Assembly (NCBI RefSeq): GCF_005937185.1
Contig: NZ_VCNI01000002.1
Coordinates: 372,001-436,000, forward strand
Direction: 5' to 3'
DNA from: Flagellimonas algicola
Lineage (GTDB): Bacteria > Bacteroidota > Bacteroidia > Flavobacteriales > Flavobacteriaceae
Length of the DNA: 64,000 nt
Shown: positions 8,071 through 17,016 of the stretch, in pieces
Position numbering within the stretch: position 1 is the stretch's first letter
How the letters are laid out: the number at the start of each line of letters is the position of its first letter
Translations under genes and position numbers: made by a program
Notes under the pieces: model-generated
Database searches by the model: none
Told to the model about the DNA's origin: nothing
The model's input: the letters and a program-made list of their open reading frames with translations, nothing else

Positions 8071-10851
8071 ATGAAAACACTTAAGATATTAGTATTCCTT
8101 TTGGCGGGAGCACCTATGATCAATGCCCAATCCTATGTTGACGTTGGTGACTTGGAAATTGCGCACGCCCAACAAAGCTATAGTGCTCCTGTTAAAGACA
8201 AATCTGTTACGGGTGAACCCCTATCCATAGCTGGTGAAAATTTTGCCAAGGGTATTGGCGTGCATGCCAACTCTTCCCTCAAAATAAAAATGTATGATGG
8301 ATCCAGTTTTTCGGCCAAAGTCGGTATCAACGATTCCAACATAGACTATTCGGGGAGTTCCATTAAGAGCATCCCATTAACCGACGGTAAACGCATGTTT
8401 TATCAGGTTACCGATACCCGCAAACAGTTTGTGGGTCTAGAAGGGGCCAATGGGAATGTCGATGAAGGCAGTGCCATTTTCAAAGTTCTGCATAATGGTA
8501 AGGAGGTCTTTAACAGTGGTTTGATGCGCAAGGGCGATAAGGCTAAAAGTGTGGACCTACAAGTAAAAGGCGGCGTTTTGGAATTGATTGTTGAAGATGG
8601 TGGAGACGGAGCCAGCGGAGACCATGCCGTTTGGATAAATCCAAGCATCGATTATTTTGAGATTGCCCCAATCATTGTGGAAACCGAATACGTTAGTGAA
8701 GCTCCAACAATGGACAAGGCCCTTGAAGAGCATTTGATGGAAAAAATAAGTGCCTTGCCACTGACACAAACACCTTTGGAACAGCCCAAATACGATTGGC
8801 TTCTGGACAATTCCCAAGCCAAGGCCAACATTTATCGCACCAATACCAACAAAGATATTGTCCTCTCCAACGGACTCGTAGCTCGGGTTTTCCGATTATC
8901 CCCCAACCTGGCCACCATTGATTATATCAATCAAATGACAGGGGAAAGTTTGCTCCGTGCAGTTTCCAATGAAGGAGTATTGACCATAGACGGCAAACCT
9001 TATACTATAGGTGGACTCAGCAAACAACCCGAATATGCTTATACCTTAATGACATGGGTAGATCAATTAACTGCCACTCCAAATGCCTTTTTGATTCAGG
9101 ATTTCGAGATAAAAAATATCGAAGATCGCTTGGAATGGAAACGCGTCAGATGGGCTTCAAATCCAAATATGCCCAAAGGAAAAGAATTGGTATTTACCTT
9201 GGTTAAGGATAATATCAAAGTAAAAGTTCACTATGCATTATACGATGGGTTGCCCACTTTGAGCAAGTGGATAGAGGTAATCAATGAGGGGGATTTGTTG
9301 GTGCAATTGAACCATTTTAAATTGGAACAGTTGGCGATGGTTGAGGGCGAAAGTTTGGTGGATGTTCCAGAACATTTTGAAAAACCGAACATTCACATTG
9401 AAACTGATTATGCCTTCGGGGCCATGCAACAAAAAACCTCGGATAAAACCACCTATTGGGAAATTGATCCACGATACACCTCCCAAACCAACTACCCTTT
9501 GAAATTGCCTTGTATCTTGGAGGTAAGGCCTCCGCTGGGACCAGACACCGGTGTTCCACCCGGAGAATCATTGACCACCTTCAGGGCTTGGGAAACCCCT
9601 TTCGACAGTTTTGACAAAGAACGCAAAGGGCTTTTCTTAAGAAAAATGTACAGGACCATTTCGCCTTGGACCACCGAAAATCCCATTTTTTTGCATCTTA
9701 CCTCAACGGATCCACAGAAGATAAAAACCGCCGTGGACCAATGTGCCGAAGTGGGCTACGAAATGATTATCTTAAGCTTCGGAAGCGGATTGGACATGGA
9801 AAAGGAGTCCGAGACCTATTATCAAAAATTCAAGGATTTGGTAGCCTATGCCAATTCCAAGGGCGTGGAGCTTGGCGGTTATTCCCTCCTATCCAGTAGA
9901 TGGATCAGCGAAGAAGTGGATGTCATTAATCCCAAAACCGGAAAACGAGGAGGTATGATCTTTGGTTCGTCACCTTGTTTGAGCAGCGACTGGGGTCACG
10001 ATTATTTTAGAAAAATCAAAAAGTTCTTTACCAAAACGGGCATGCAGGTCTTTGAAAATGATGGTTCTTATCCCGGTAATGTTTGTGCTTCAACCAGTCA
10101 TGCACACCACAATGGATTGGAAGATTCCCAGTGGAAACAATATGCCCAAATCCAAGGATTATACCAATGGATGCGTGCCCAGGGAATTTATATGAACGTC
10201 CCCGATTTCTATCTCAATTCCGGAACCAATAAAACGGGTATCGGATATAGGGAAGTCAATTGGTCCTTGCCCAGAAATAGACAATTGGTATTGGGGCGCA
10301 GCAACATTTATGACGGGCTTTGGAAAAGCATTCCCAGCATGTGCTGGACGTTTGTTCCCTTAACCGAATACCATGGTGGGGGAGCCGCAGCTACGCTTGA
10401 ACCACTAAATGAGCACTTGGATGCCTACGAAAGCCACATGATGCAGAACTATGGTTCCGGGGTACAGGCTTGTTACCGTGGTCCTCGATTGTACGACACC
10501 CCAAAAACCAAAGCGGTAGTCAAAAAGGTCATTGATTGGTACAAGAACTATCGGGAGATTTTGAATAGCGACATCATTCATTTAAGACGCCCTTCAGGAA
10601 AGGATTGGGATGGATTTATGCACGTGAATCCTGAATTGAAAGAGAAAGGCTTGCTTATGGCATTCAATCCTACCGATCAGGATATGATTAGAAAAATTGA
10701 CCTCCCTTTATACTATACCGGCCTAACCGAAACGGCCAAGGTCAAGGAAAAGGAAGGGTCGTTCAAATCCTATAAGTTAACAAGGGATTATAAAATCAAT
10801 ATTGAGGTAAACATTCCAGCTAATGGATATACCTGGCTCGTAATCGAATAA
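8071..10851 (+). CDS. NPCBM-domain protein with putative clan-D-like glycosidase barrel
   Basis: 926 aa from the ATG at 8071; an upstream GTG at 8062 is less likely. A signal peptide (1-20) is followed by an NPCBM/NEW2 carbohydrate-binding domain (about 22-195; FAKGIGVHANS and DHAVWINPSIDYFEI are typical). A beta-rich segment (about 240-490) and a TIM-barrel-like region (about 510-800) follow, the latter containing GYEMIILSFGSG, GVELGGYSLL and GMQVFENDGSYPG. The Asp in ENDG sits where clan-D alpha-galactosidases carry their nucleophile; this assignment is inference. A C-terminal beta domain closes the protein. It probably acts on an alpha-linked sugar next to fucose; the exact family is not assigned here. 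Confidence 0.75.
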   Translation: MKTLKILVFLLAGAPMINAQSYVDVGDLEIAHAQQSYSAPVKDKSVTGEPLSIAGENFAKGIGVHANSSLKIKMYDGSSFSAKVGINDSNIDYSGSSIKSIPLTDGKRMFYQVTDTRKQFVGLEGANGNVDEGSAIFKVLHNGKEVFNSGLMRKGDKAKSVDLQVKGGVLELIVEDGGDGASGDHAVWINPSIDYFEIAPIIVETEYVSEAPTMDKALEEHLMEKISALPLTQTPLEQPKYDWLLDNSQAKANIYRTNTNKDIVLSNGLVARVFRLSPNLATIDYINQMTGESLLRAVSNEGVLTIDGKPYTIGGLSKQPEYAYTLMTWVDQLTATPNAFLIQDFEIKNIEDRLEWKRVRWASNPNMPKGKELVFTLVKDNIKVKVHYALYDGLPTLSKWIEVINEGDLLVQLNHFKLEQLAMVEGESLVDVPEHFEKPNIHIETDYAFGAMQQKTSDKTTYWEIDPRYTSQTNYPLKLPCILEVRPPLGPDTGVPPGESLTTFRAWETPFDSFDKERKGLFLRKMYRTISPWTTENPIFLHLTSTDPQKIKTAVDQCAEVGYEMIILSFGSGLDMEKESETYYQKFKDLVAYANSKGVELGGYSLLSSRWISEEVDVINPKTGKRGGMIFGSSPCLSSDWGHDYFRKIKKFFTKTGMQVFENDGSYPGNVCASTSHAHHNGLEDSQWKQYAQIQGLYQWMRAQGIYMNVPDFYLNSGTNKTGIGYREVNWSLPRNRQLVLGRSNIYDGLWKSIPSMCWTFVPLTEYHGGGAAATLEPLNEHLDAYESHMMQNYGSGVQACYRGPRLYDTPKTKAVVKKVIDWYKNYREILNSDIIHLRRPSGKDWDGFMHVNPELKEKGLLMAFNPTDQDMIRKIDLPLYYTGLTETAKVKEKEGSFKSYKLTRDYKINIEVNIPANGYTWLVIE

Positions 10852-10859
10852 GAAAAAAA

Positions 10860-11864
10860 ATGGACACAACCGGCAAAGTAACCAAAGATCATAAAAGCAG
10901 AAGGAATTTCATCAAACTCTCCGCTATGGCGGGTACAGCCATGATTTTGCCTTTGGAAGCATTTCCCTTTTCCTTAAAAAGTGAGGCTCTGGAGATTGGC
11001 CTAATTGCAGATGTCCATCAGGATATAATGCATGATGCAGAAGCTCGATTGCAAGCGTTCATGGATGAAGCCAACCAACGTAAGCTCGATTTTATATTAC
11101 AGCTTGGGGATTTTTGCATTCCACGAGATCAGAACAAGAATTTTATGTCCATTTGGAACAGTTATTCGGGTTCAAAATACCATGTGCTGGGCAATCACGA
11201 TACCGATCTAGGTTTTACCAAAGAGCAAACCAGAACATTTTGGGACATGCCCTCCAATTACTATTCCTTTGACAAAAAAGGTATCCACTTTGTGGTCCTG
11301 GATGGCAATGATCCCAATCCAAAACCTTGGGAAGGTTATAATCGCTATATAGGCGAGGAACAACAAAGGTGGCTCAAAGAAGATTTGGAAAAAACGGACA
11401 AACCCACTATTATCTTCAGTCATCAAACCCTGGAATTGGAGGATGGAGGGGTCGCCAACCTCAAGGAAATTCAAAAGATATTGGAAGAGGCCAATACATC
11501 TGCAGGATATCAAAAAGTACTCTGCTGCCTGAGCGGTCATCACCACACAGACTTTATGACCAAGATCAATGGTATTTATTATGTACAAGTCAATAGTGCT
11601 TCCTATCGCTGGGTGGGTGGCGACTATCAAACTATCCGATATAGTAAGGAAATTGACGCCCAGCATAAATGGATCAAATACACAATCCCCTATAAGGAAT
11701 CTTTGTTCACTTTCATGAAAATCGAAAAAGACAAAATTACCTTGGAGCCTAGAAAAACCGAATTTGTTGGTCCCGGCCCAAAGGAAATGGGAATGCCCGA
11801 ACCCGACCCGCATGATCCCATTGTCCCAACAATCACAGGATTCAAAATGAAATTGAAATCATGA
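10860..11864 (+). CDS. Exported calcineurin-like metallophosphoesterase
   Basis: 334 aa. The N-terminus carries a Tat-like motif (SRRNFIKL, about 13-20) before a hydrophobic segment. The full metallophosphoesterase ligand set follows in order: IADVHQD, LQLGDFC, LGNHDTD, FSHQTLE and LSGHHHTDF. It should hydrolyse a phosphomonoester or phosphodiester using two metal ions in the periplasm. It starts 8 bp after the NPCBM glycosidase stop, and its stop overlaps the next start (ATGA), so it is translationally coupled to the esterase. Removal of phosphate substituents from the glycan is a plausible inferred role. Confidence 0.85.
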   Translation: MDTTGKVTKDHKSRRNFIKLSAMAGTAMILPLEAFPFSLKSEALEIGLIADVHQDIMHDAEARLQAFMDEANQRKLDFILQLGDFCIPRDQNKNFMSIWNSYSGSKYHVLGNHDTDLGFTKEQTRTFWDMPSNYYSFDKKGIHFVVLDGNDPNPKPWEGYNRYIGEEQQRWLKEDLEKTDKPTIIFSHQTLELEDGGVANLKEIQKILEEANTSAGYQKVLCCLSGHHHTDFMTKINGIYYVQVNSASYRWVGGDYQTIRYSKEIDAQHKWIKYTIPYKESLFTFMKIEKDKITLEPRKTEFVGPGPKEMGMPEPDPHDPIVPTITGFKMKLKS

Positions 11865-14005
11865 GGCACTTTCTGTGTTTGCTAACCCTGTTTGTAGTTC
11901 TGTTATGGTCATGCCGGGATACAGGCTCTACTGAACGAGCAACCGTCAAAATAGCCTGTGTGGGAAACAGTATCACCTATGGCGCAGGAATGGCCAACCG
12001 GGATATGAATTCATATCCCAAACAATTGCAGCGTCTTTTGGGAGAACGATTTCAAGTTAAAAATTTCGGGGTTAACGGTGTCACACTTCTAAAAAAGGGA
12101 GATAACCCGTACTGGGCATCCGGCAAATATCAGGAAGCTTTAGACTTTAACCCTCTCATTGTTCTTATAAAATTGGGCACCAACGACTCCAAGCTTCAAA
12201 ACCGAATGTATCTGGACACTGATTTTGAAAAAGATTATAAAGAATTGATTGAATCTTTTAAAGTCCAACATCCGTATGCAAGAATAGTATTGCTCTTGCC
12301 TCTACCCTCTTTTCTTCAGGACTCAACCAGTATTTGGAATCCTATTATCCAGGATAAAATCATCCCACTTACCCAAAAAGTGGCCTATGAAACGGGAAGC
12401 GAGGTCGTGGACCTAAATCAAATATTTGCTGCGGATGAATCCATGTTCCCTGATAAGATTCACCCCTCATCATTGGGAGCCACTAAAATAGCGCAGCGGG
12501 TTTATGAACAGCTGGTGCAAAAAACCATATCGACTTATAACATCTTAGAAAATCAAGATGTTCAAATTGAAAGCCAGGAAAATTTTCACGGGTTTCAACA
12601 TACCAATTTCCAATACATGGATTTAAATTGTAAAGTTGTACAACCCAAACGAACAACAAAGGGAAAACCCTGGGTGCTTCGTGCCCGATTTTGGGGCCAC
12701 GAACCCCAAACAGACATAGCTTTGTTGGAAAGGGGGTTTCATATTGCCTATTGTGATGTGTCCAATCTTTATGGTAATGAAAAAGCAGTGGGCCATTGGA
12801 ACGATTTTTATGAATTAATGACAGGTGCAGGACTTTCGGAAAAAGTAGTTTTGGAAGGCATGAGTCGTGGTGGATTGATTATCTATAACTGGGCAGCCGC
12901 CAATCCAGAAAAAGTGGTCTGCGTATATGCCGATGCACCTGTTTTGGATGGAACTAGCTGGCCAGGAGGCAAAGGCAAGGGCAATGGGAGTCCACCGGAT
13001 TGGGAACGATTTAAAGAAGTTTACGGTATTTCCTCTGAAAAGGATCTTGACAATTTTGATGGAAATCCAATCCATAAAACTTCCGATCTGGCCCAAGCAG
13101 GATTTCCTATGCTCCATATGTGCGGAGAGGCCGATAATGTAGTTCCGTTTGATGAGAATACCGTGATTTTCGAGCAGGAAATTCAAGCTGCAGGGGGAGC
13201 TATTACAACAATCTACAAACCCGATGTAGGCCATCATCCCCACAGTTTGGAAAATTCAACACCGATAGTGGATTTTATCTTGAGGGCCTCGGGCCGAAAA
13301 ATCAATTTTGCATCCATCCCCTCGCCTGGTTCCGAATACCGATCCGCTGCCGGATGGAAAGAGGGTAAAGGTTGGTGGTACCAGATGCGGGACATTGACT
13401 CTTTAAGTAGAAATTCTGGTGAACTTGATTTATTGCTGATTGGCAATTCCATAACCCAAGGATGGGGTGGGAACCGTACGCTGACCACTTATAAACCAGG
13501 TCTTCCAGCAGCTGAAGAACATTTCAAAAACTTGAATTGGGTCAGCGCAGGTATTTCCGGAGACCGAACGCAGCACACGGCCTGGAGAATCAAAAACGGG
13601 CACTATAATGAAGGAAACCCAAAGTTTGTCACTCTGGCCATTGGGGTGAACAACTTTCCATATAACTCTGCAGAGGAAATTGCTGAAGGCATTCGCTTGA
13701 ACGTTGAATTATCGAGGGAGAAATTACCCAATTCCAACATTTTACTTTTTGGCCCGCTCCCCACTGGTCTGGATAAAAGCTCGGAAAGAAGAAAGAAATA
13801 TGAGAAGGTTCATGAGCTCATTACTCCATTGGGAGATGGAAAGTCCGTTCATTATTTCAATTTGATTGAAAATTTTAGTGATGAAGAAGGCAATCTGAAC
13901 ACCAATTATTATAGTCCTGATGGTATTCATTTGCAGCCTGCGGGCTACAAGGTTTGGGCTGCATTTATTGTCGAACAAGTTGAAAAATTGGAAGCCATTA
14001 ATTAG
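11861..14005 (+). CDS. Three-domain esterase lipoprotein: SGNH - alpha/beta hydrolase - SGNH
   Basis: 714 aa. A lipoprotein-like signal has Cys about 18 (VLLWSC). Domain 1 (about 28-225) is an SGNH/GDSL hydrolase with VGNSITYG, KLGTNDS and PDKIHPSS. Domain 2 (about 240-480) is an alpha/beta hydrolase with the nucleophile elbow GMSRGG (about 332-337), an ADAPVLDG/AD acid region and a VGHHPHS histidine. Domain 3 (about 500-714) is a second SGNH unit with IGNSITQGWG (Ser about 529), GVNNFP and PDGIHLQPAGY. All three catalytic triads appear intact. It likely removes acetyl or other ester groups from glycans, allowing the adjacent fucosidases access. It overlaps the phosphoesterase gene by 4 bp. 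Confidence 0.85.
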   Translation: MRHFLCLLTLFVVLLWSCRDTGSTERATVKIACVGNSITYGAGMANRDMNSYPKQLQRLLGERFQVKNFGVNGVTLLKKGDNPYWASGKYQEALDFNPLIVLIKLGTNDSKLQNRMYLDTDFEKDYKELIESFKVQHPYARIVLLLPLPSFLQDSTSIWNPIIQDKIIPLTQKVAYETGSEVVDLNQIFAADESMFPDKIHPSSLGATKIAQRVYEQLVQKTISTYNILENQDVQIESQENFHGFQHTNFQYMDLNCKVVQPKRTTKGKPWVLRARFWGHEPQTDIALLERGFHIAYCDVSNLYGNEKAVGHWNDFYELMTGAGLSEKVVLEGMSRGGLIIYNWAAANPEKVVCVYADAPVLDGTSWPGGKGKGNGSPPDWERFKEVYGISSEKDLDNFDGNPIHKTSDLAQAGFPMLHMCGEADNVVPFDENTVIFEQEIQAAGGAITTIYKPDVGHHPHSLENSTPIVDFILRASGRKINFASIPSPGSEYRSAAGWKEGKGWWYQMRDIDSLSRNSGELDLLLIGNSITQGWGGNRTLTTYKPGLPAAEEHFKNLNWVSAGISGDRTQHTAWRIKNGHYNEGNPKFVTLAIGVNNFPYNSAEEIAEGIRLNVELSREKLPNSNILLFGPLPTGLDKSSERRKKYEKVHELITPLGDGKSVHYFNLIENFSDEEGNLNTNYYSPDGIHLQPAGYKVWAAFIVEQVEKLEAIN

Positions 14006-14034
14006 AAATTAAAAGTGTATAGAATACTATTAAA

Positions 14035-15369
14035 ATGAAAAAACTAATTGTTGCCATAACCTTACTGGTTTTCCTTCCCATGAACTCCCAAACGCAGGAT
14101 TCTGTTGCAAGGAAGGAGAAAAAAATGCAATGGTTCAAGGACGCCAAGCTTGGGATTTTTATTCACTGGGGGCTCTATGCCGTGGATGGAATAGATGAAT
14201 CGTGGTCTTTTTTTAACGGGTACATTTCCCACAAAGATTACTTGAAGCAAACCAAGGGATTCTCGGCAAAAAAATACGATCCAAAAGCTTGGGTACAACT
14301 GATCAAGGAAAGCGGTGCACGATACTCCGTTATTACCTCCAAACACCATGATGGTTTTGCTTTGTGGAATACCAAATTTGGCCAATTGAATGCCATCAAA
14401 GGTTCCGCGGCTAAAAAAGATGTGCTGACCCCTTTTGTGAACGAATTGCGAAAGAACCAACTTAAGGTGGGAATTTATTATTCCCTACCCGACTGGTCCT
14501 ATGCTGATTATACCCATTTTACCAGGGATTCCATTCGCTATACCATTGAAGAACAACCCAATCGATGGCAAAAATTCCTCAACTATTACCAAGGACAGTT
14601 GAAAGAGCTATCCGAGAATTACAATCCAGACCTTTATTGGTTTGATGGAGACTGGGAACATAACTCCGAGGAATGGGAAGCTCCCAAGGTAAGACAGATG
14701 TTATTGGACAAAAATCCAAATACCATCCTAAATTCCCGATTGCGCGATCAAGGCGATTATGCAACGCCAGAACAGGGAATGCCCATTACCAAACCCAAAA
14801 GTAAATTTTGGGAACTGTGCATGACCATGAACAACTCCTGGGGCTTTCAAAAGAACGATAACGACTATAAAACTACAGGGCAAATCATAGGAATTTTCTC
14901 AGATGTAATTGCCAACGGGGGCAACCTCTTACTGGATATTGGCCCCAAAGCCGATGGAACCATTCCCAAGGAACAAGTTGACATTCTAAAAGGTTTGGGA
15001 AGATGGACCGGTAAACATCAGGAGGCTATCAATGGAACCGTTGCAGGTATCCCCAAAGAACATTTTTATGGCCCAACCACTTTATCCAAAGACCGAAGCA
15101 TTCTCTACCTCTTTGTTAAAGGTGATCCCAAGGGAGAAGTAGTGGTCCGCGGGCTTAAAAACAAAATCAACCGTATTTGGGTGGTAGGTCAAGGGTCTAA
15201 ACTGTCCCATAAAGTAGTAGGAAAAGTGTACTGGAGCCATTATCCCGGAATCACCTACATCAATGTCCCGGATCACGTTCTGGATGAAGAAATGACTGTA
15301 CTTGCCCTACTTTTGGATGGAAAAGTAGATCTATACCGTGAAGATGGAGCGGTTATAGAAAGTAACTAA
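14035..15369 (+). CDS. Alpha-L-fucosidase, GH29 (second copy)
   Basis: 444 aa with a signal peptide (about 1-20, ending NSQTQ). Landmarks are LGIFIHWGLYAVDG, TSKHHDGFALW and PDLYWFDGDWEH, with Asp204 as the likely nucleophile. It is shorter than the GH29 at 6508, and the active-site surroundings differ (FDGDW here, ADGEW there). The pair therefore probably belongs to different GH29 subgroups and attacks different fucose linkages. Last gene of the fucoside operon, 29 bp after the triple esterase and convergent (6-bp gap) with the fuconolactonase-like gene. Confidence 0.92.
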   Translation: MKKLIVAITLLVFLPMNSQTQDSVARKEKKMQWFKDAKLGIFIHWGLYAVDGIDESWSFFNGYISHKDYLKQTKGFSAKKYDPKAWVQLIKESGARYSVITSKHHDGFALWNTKFGQLNAIKGSAAKKDVLTPFVNELRKNQLKVGIYYSLPDWSYADYTHFTRDSIRYTIEEQPNRWQKFLNYYQGQLKELSENYNPDLYWFDGDWEHNSEEWEAPKVRQMLLDKNPNTILNSRLRDQGDYATPEQGMPITKPKSKFWELCMTMNNSWGFQKNDNDYKTTGQIIGIFSDVIANGGNLLLDIGPKADGTIPKEQVDILKGLGRWTGKHQEAINGTVAGIPKEHFYGPTTLSKDRSILYLFVKGDPKGEVVVRGLKNKINRIWVVGQGSKLSHKVVGKVYWSHYPGITYINVPDHVLDEEMTVLALLLDGKVDLYREDGAVIESN

Positions 15370-15375
15370 AACAAG

Positions 15376-16206
15376 CTATTTCAAGTTGTAAAAAGCCATG
15401 GCATTGGCACCCATTATTTTGTCTTTTTCGGTCTGGCTTAAGCCTGCAATGGCGTTGGTGACCAATTGCTTTACTTGTTGGTAATTGGCCGCCACAAGGC
15501 AAACAGGCCAATCCGAACCAAACATGACCCGATCCGGTCCGAAAGCCTCCAAAACCAAATTGATATAGGAATCAAACTGATCGGGGACCCAGTGTTTATA
15601 ATCGGCTTCGGTAACCATTCCAGAGAGCTTACAATGTACGTTCCTGTGTTCTGCAATCTTTTGCATAAGTACAGCCCAGCCATCATAAAAGCCATCTTTG
15701 ACATAGGGTTTTGCAATATGGTCAATAACAAATTGCTGGTTGGGAAATTGTTTCACAAATTCCAGAACTGCTCCCAACTGATGGGGGAAAACCAAGATGT
15801 CATAGGTATAACCATACTTCTTCAGGAGGGATATCCCCCGGGTAAAGCCGGGGCGTAACAAAAAATTATGGTCGGGTTCACCTTGTACCACATGCCTCCA
15901 CCCTTTTAGGAGCGGGTTGGATTGGTATTTTTCCAATTCCTTTTCCACAGAAACACTTCGCAAATCCACCCAGCCTACAACTCCTTTTACAAAATCATGG
16001 GTAGCAGCCAGGTCCAGTAAAAAGTCGGTTTCCTCCAAACTTTGGTCCGCTTGGACCGCTACACAGCCATTGATGTCATTCTCGGCATATACCTTTTTTA
16101 GGTGTTCCGGAAGAAAATCACGACGGATAACAGCCATTTCATCATCAATCCATGCGTGTTTCTCAGGATTATAATTCCAAAAATGTTGGTGGGAATCAAT
16201 GGTCAT
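15376..16206 (-). CDS. Amidohydrolase-2 family protein, probable L-fucono-1,5-lactonase
   Basis: 276 aa, no signal peptide, cytoplasmic. It belongs to the COG3618-like amidohydrolase group: N-terminal DSHQHFW with the HxH metal site, VIDHIAKP, and FGSDWPVC with the catalytic Asp near the C-terminus. Such enzymes open L-fuconolactone or related sugar lactones in the oxidative fucose pathway. Its position head to tail with two fucosidases makes fucose breakdown the best guess. No fucose dehydrogenase or fuconate dehydratase is in the window, so the rest of the pathway must be elsewhere. Confidence 0.85.
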   Translation of the reverse strand: MTIDSHQHFWNYNPEKHAWIDDEMAVIRRDFLPEHLKKVYAENDINGCVAVQADQSLEETDFLLDLAATHDFVKGVVGWVDLRSVSVEKELEKYQSNPLLKGWRHVVQGEPDHNFLLRPGFTRGISLLKKYGYTYDILVFPHQLGAVLEFVKQFPNQQFVIDHIAKPYVKDGFYDGWAVLMQKIAEHRNVHCKLSGMVTEADYKHWVPDQFDSYINLVLEAFGPDRVMFGSDWPVCLVAANYQQVKQLVTNAIAGLSQTEKDKIMGANAMAFYNLK

Positions 16207-16434
16207 TTAGCACTGGTTTTATTGGATTGGATGTATCAAATCTAGTGTTTTTCTTTGGGCAAAGACCTCAATTTTGGGGAGAATTTTGTGACGAAAACCT
16301 TCTCTTTTTTGGAATTTGATATTCGGGAAATCGAAAGCGACAAGCGATCAATTGTGACTTTATAAATATTGCTGTGTCTAATTAGTATAGTTTTAAGAAA
16401 AAACTTAGTTTTATTACAATTAAAAAATACTACC

Positions 16435-16764
16435 ATGGGTAAATTCGAAATTAAAACAGACAAATCAGGGCAATTTAGGTTCAATTTAAAAGCAGGCAAC
16501 GGGCAAGTAATTCTAAGTAGTGAAGCATACACTACTAAAGCTGCATGCGAAAATGGGATTGAATCCGTTAAAACAAATTCCCAAGATGACAATCGATACG
16601 ATAGAAAAACGGCCAAGGATGGAAGTCCTTATTTCAATTTAAAAGCATCCAACGGTCAGGTCATTGGAGCAAGTGAAATGTATTCCAGCTCTTCTGCCAT
16701 GGAAAATGGAATTGCATCGGTGAAAAGCAATGCTCCCGGTGCTGATGTAGATGACAATTCGTAA
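16435..16764 (+). CDS. YegP/UPF0339 (DUF1508) tandem-repeat small protein
   Basis: 109 aa from the ATG at 16435 (GKFEIKTDKSG). It consists of two similar halves (about 1-55 and 56-103). Each has F[RN]FNLKA.NGQVI..SE.Y...A.ENGI.SVK, the DUF1508 repeat. Cytoplasmic, function unknown; family members are often small and abundant, and some are linked to stress. It stands alone with its own hairpin terminator 36 bp after the stop, and is not obviously part of the sugar operons. Confidence 0.9.
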   Translation: MGKFEIKTDKSGQFRFNLKAGNGQVILSSEAYTTKAACENGIESVKTNSQDDNRYDRKTAKDGSPYFNLKASNGQVIGASEMYSSSSAMENGIASVKSNAPGADVDDNS

Positions 16765-16799
16765 GGCCTACGAAGGAAATCTTTTTACATCCAAAAGTT

Positions 16800-16828
16800 A
16801 AAACAGCCCAATTGGGCTGTTTTTTTTG
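16800..16828 (+). terminator. Intrinsic terminator after the YegP-like gene
   Basis: A perfect self-complementary stem, AAAACAGCCCAA then TTGGGCTGTTTT (16800-16823), is followed by a run of T to 16827. It isolates the YegP gene from galK. Confidence 0.9.
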
Positions 16829-17016
16829 TTGCCATCATATCTTCTACCAGGCCAAAACAACACAAATCCAAGTACACAACCGAACAAGATTCAAACGGAA
16901 AATCACAAAAAGGGTTTTCTTTTTGACAATAAATCAATGCCCAGTACCAAAAAAAATTGGAAATTAGACACGCGAAAATCGCACCGGAGAATTACGGTCA
17001 AAATCCTGCCCATACT

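Noticed and set aside
16957-17016. TTG start extending galactokinase by 20 residues
   Set aside because: The added segment does not resemble galactokinase, and an ATG is available at 17017.
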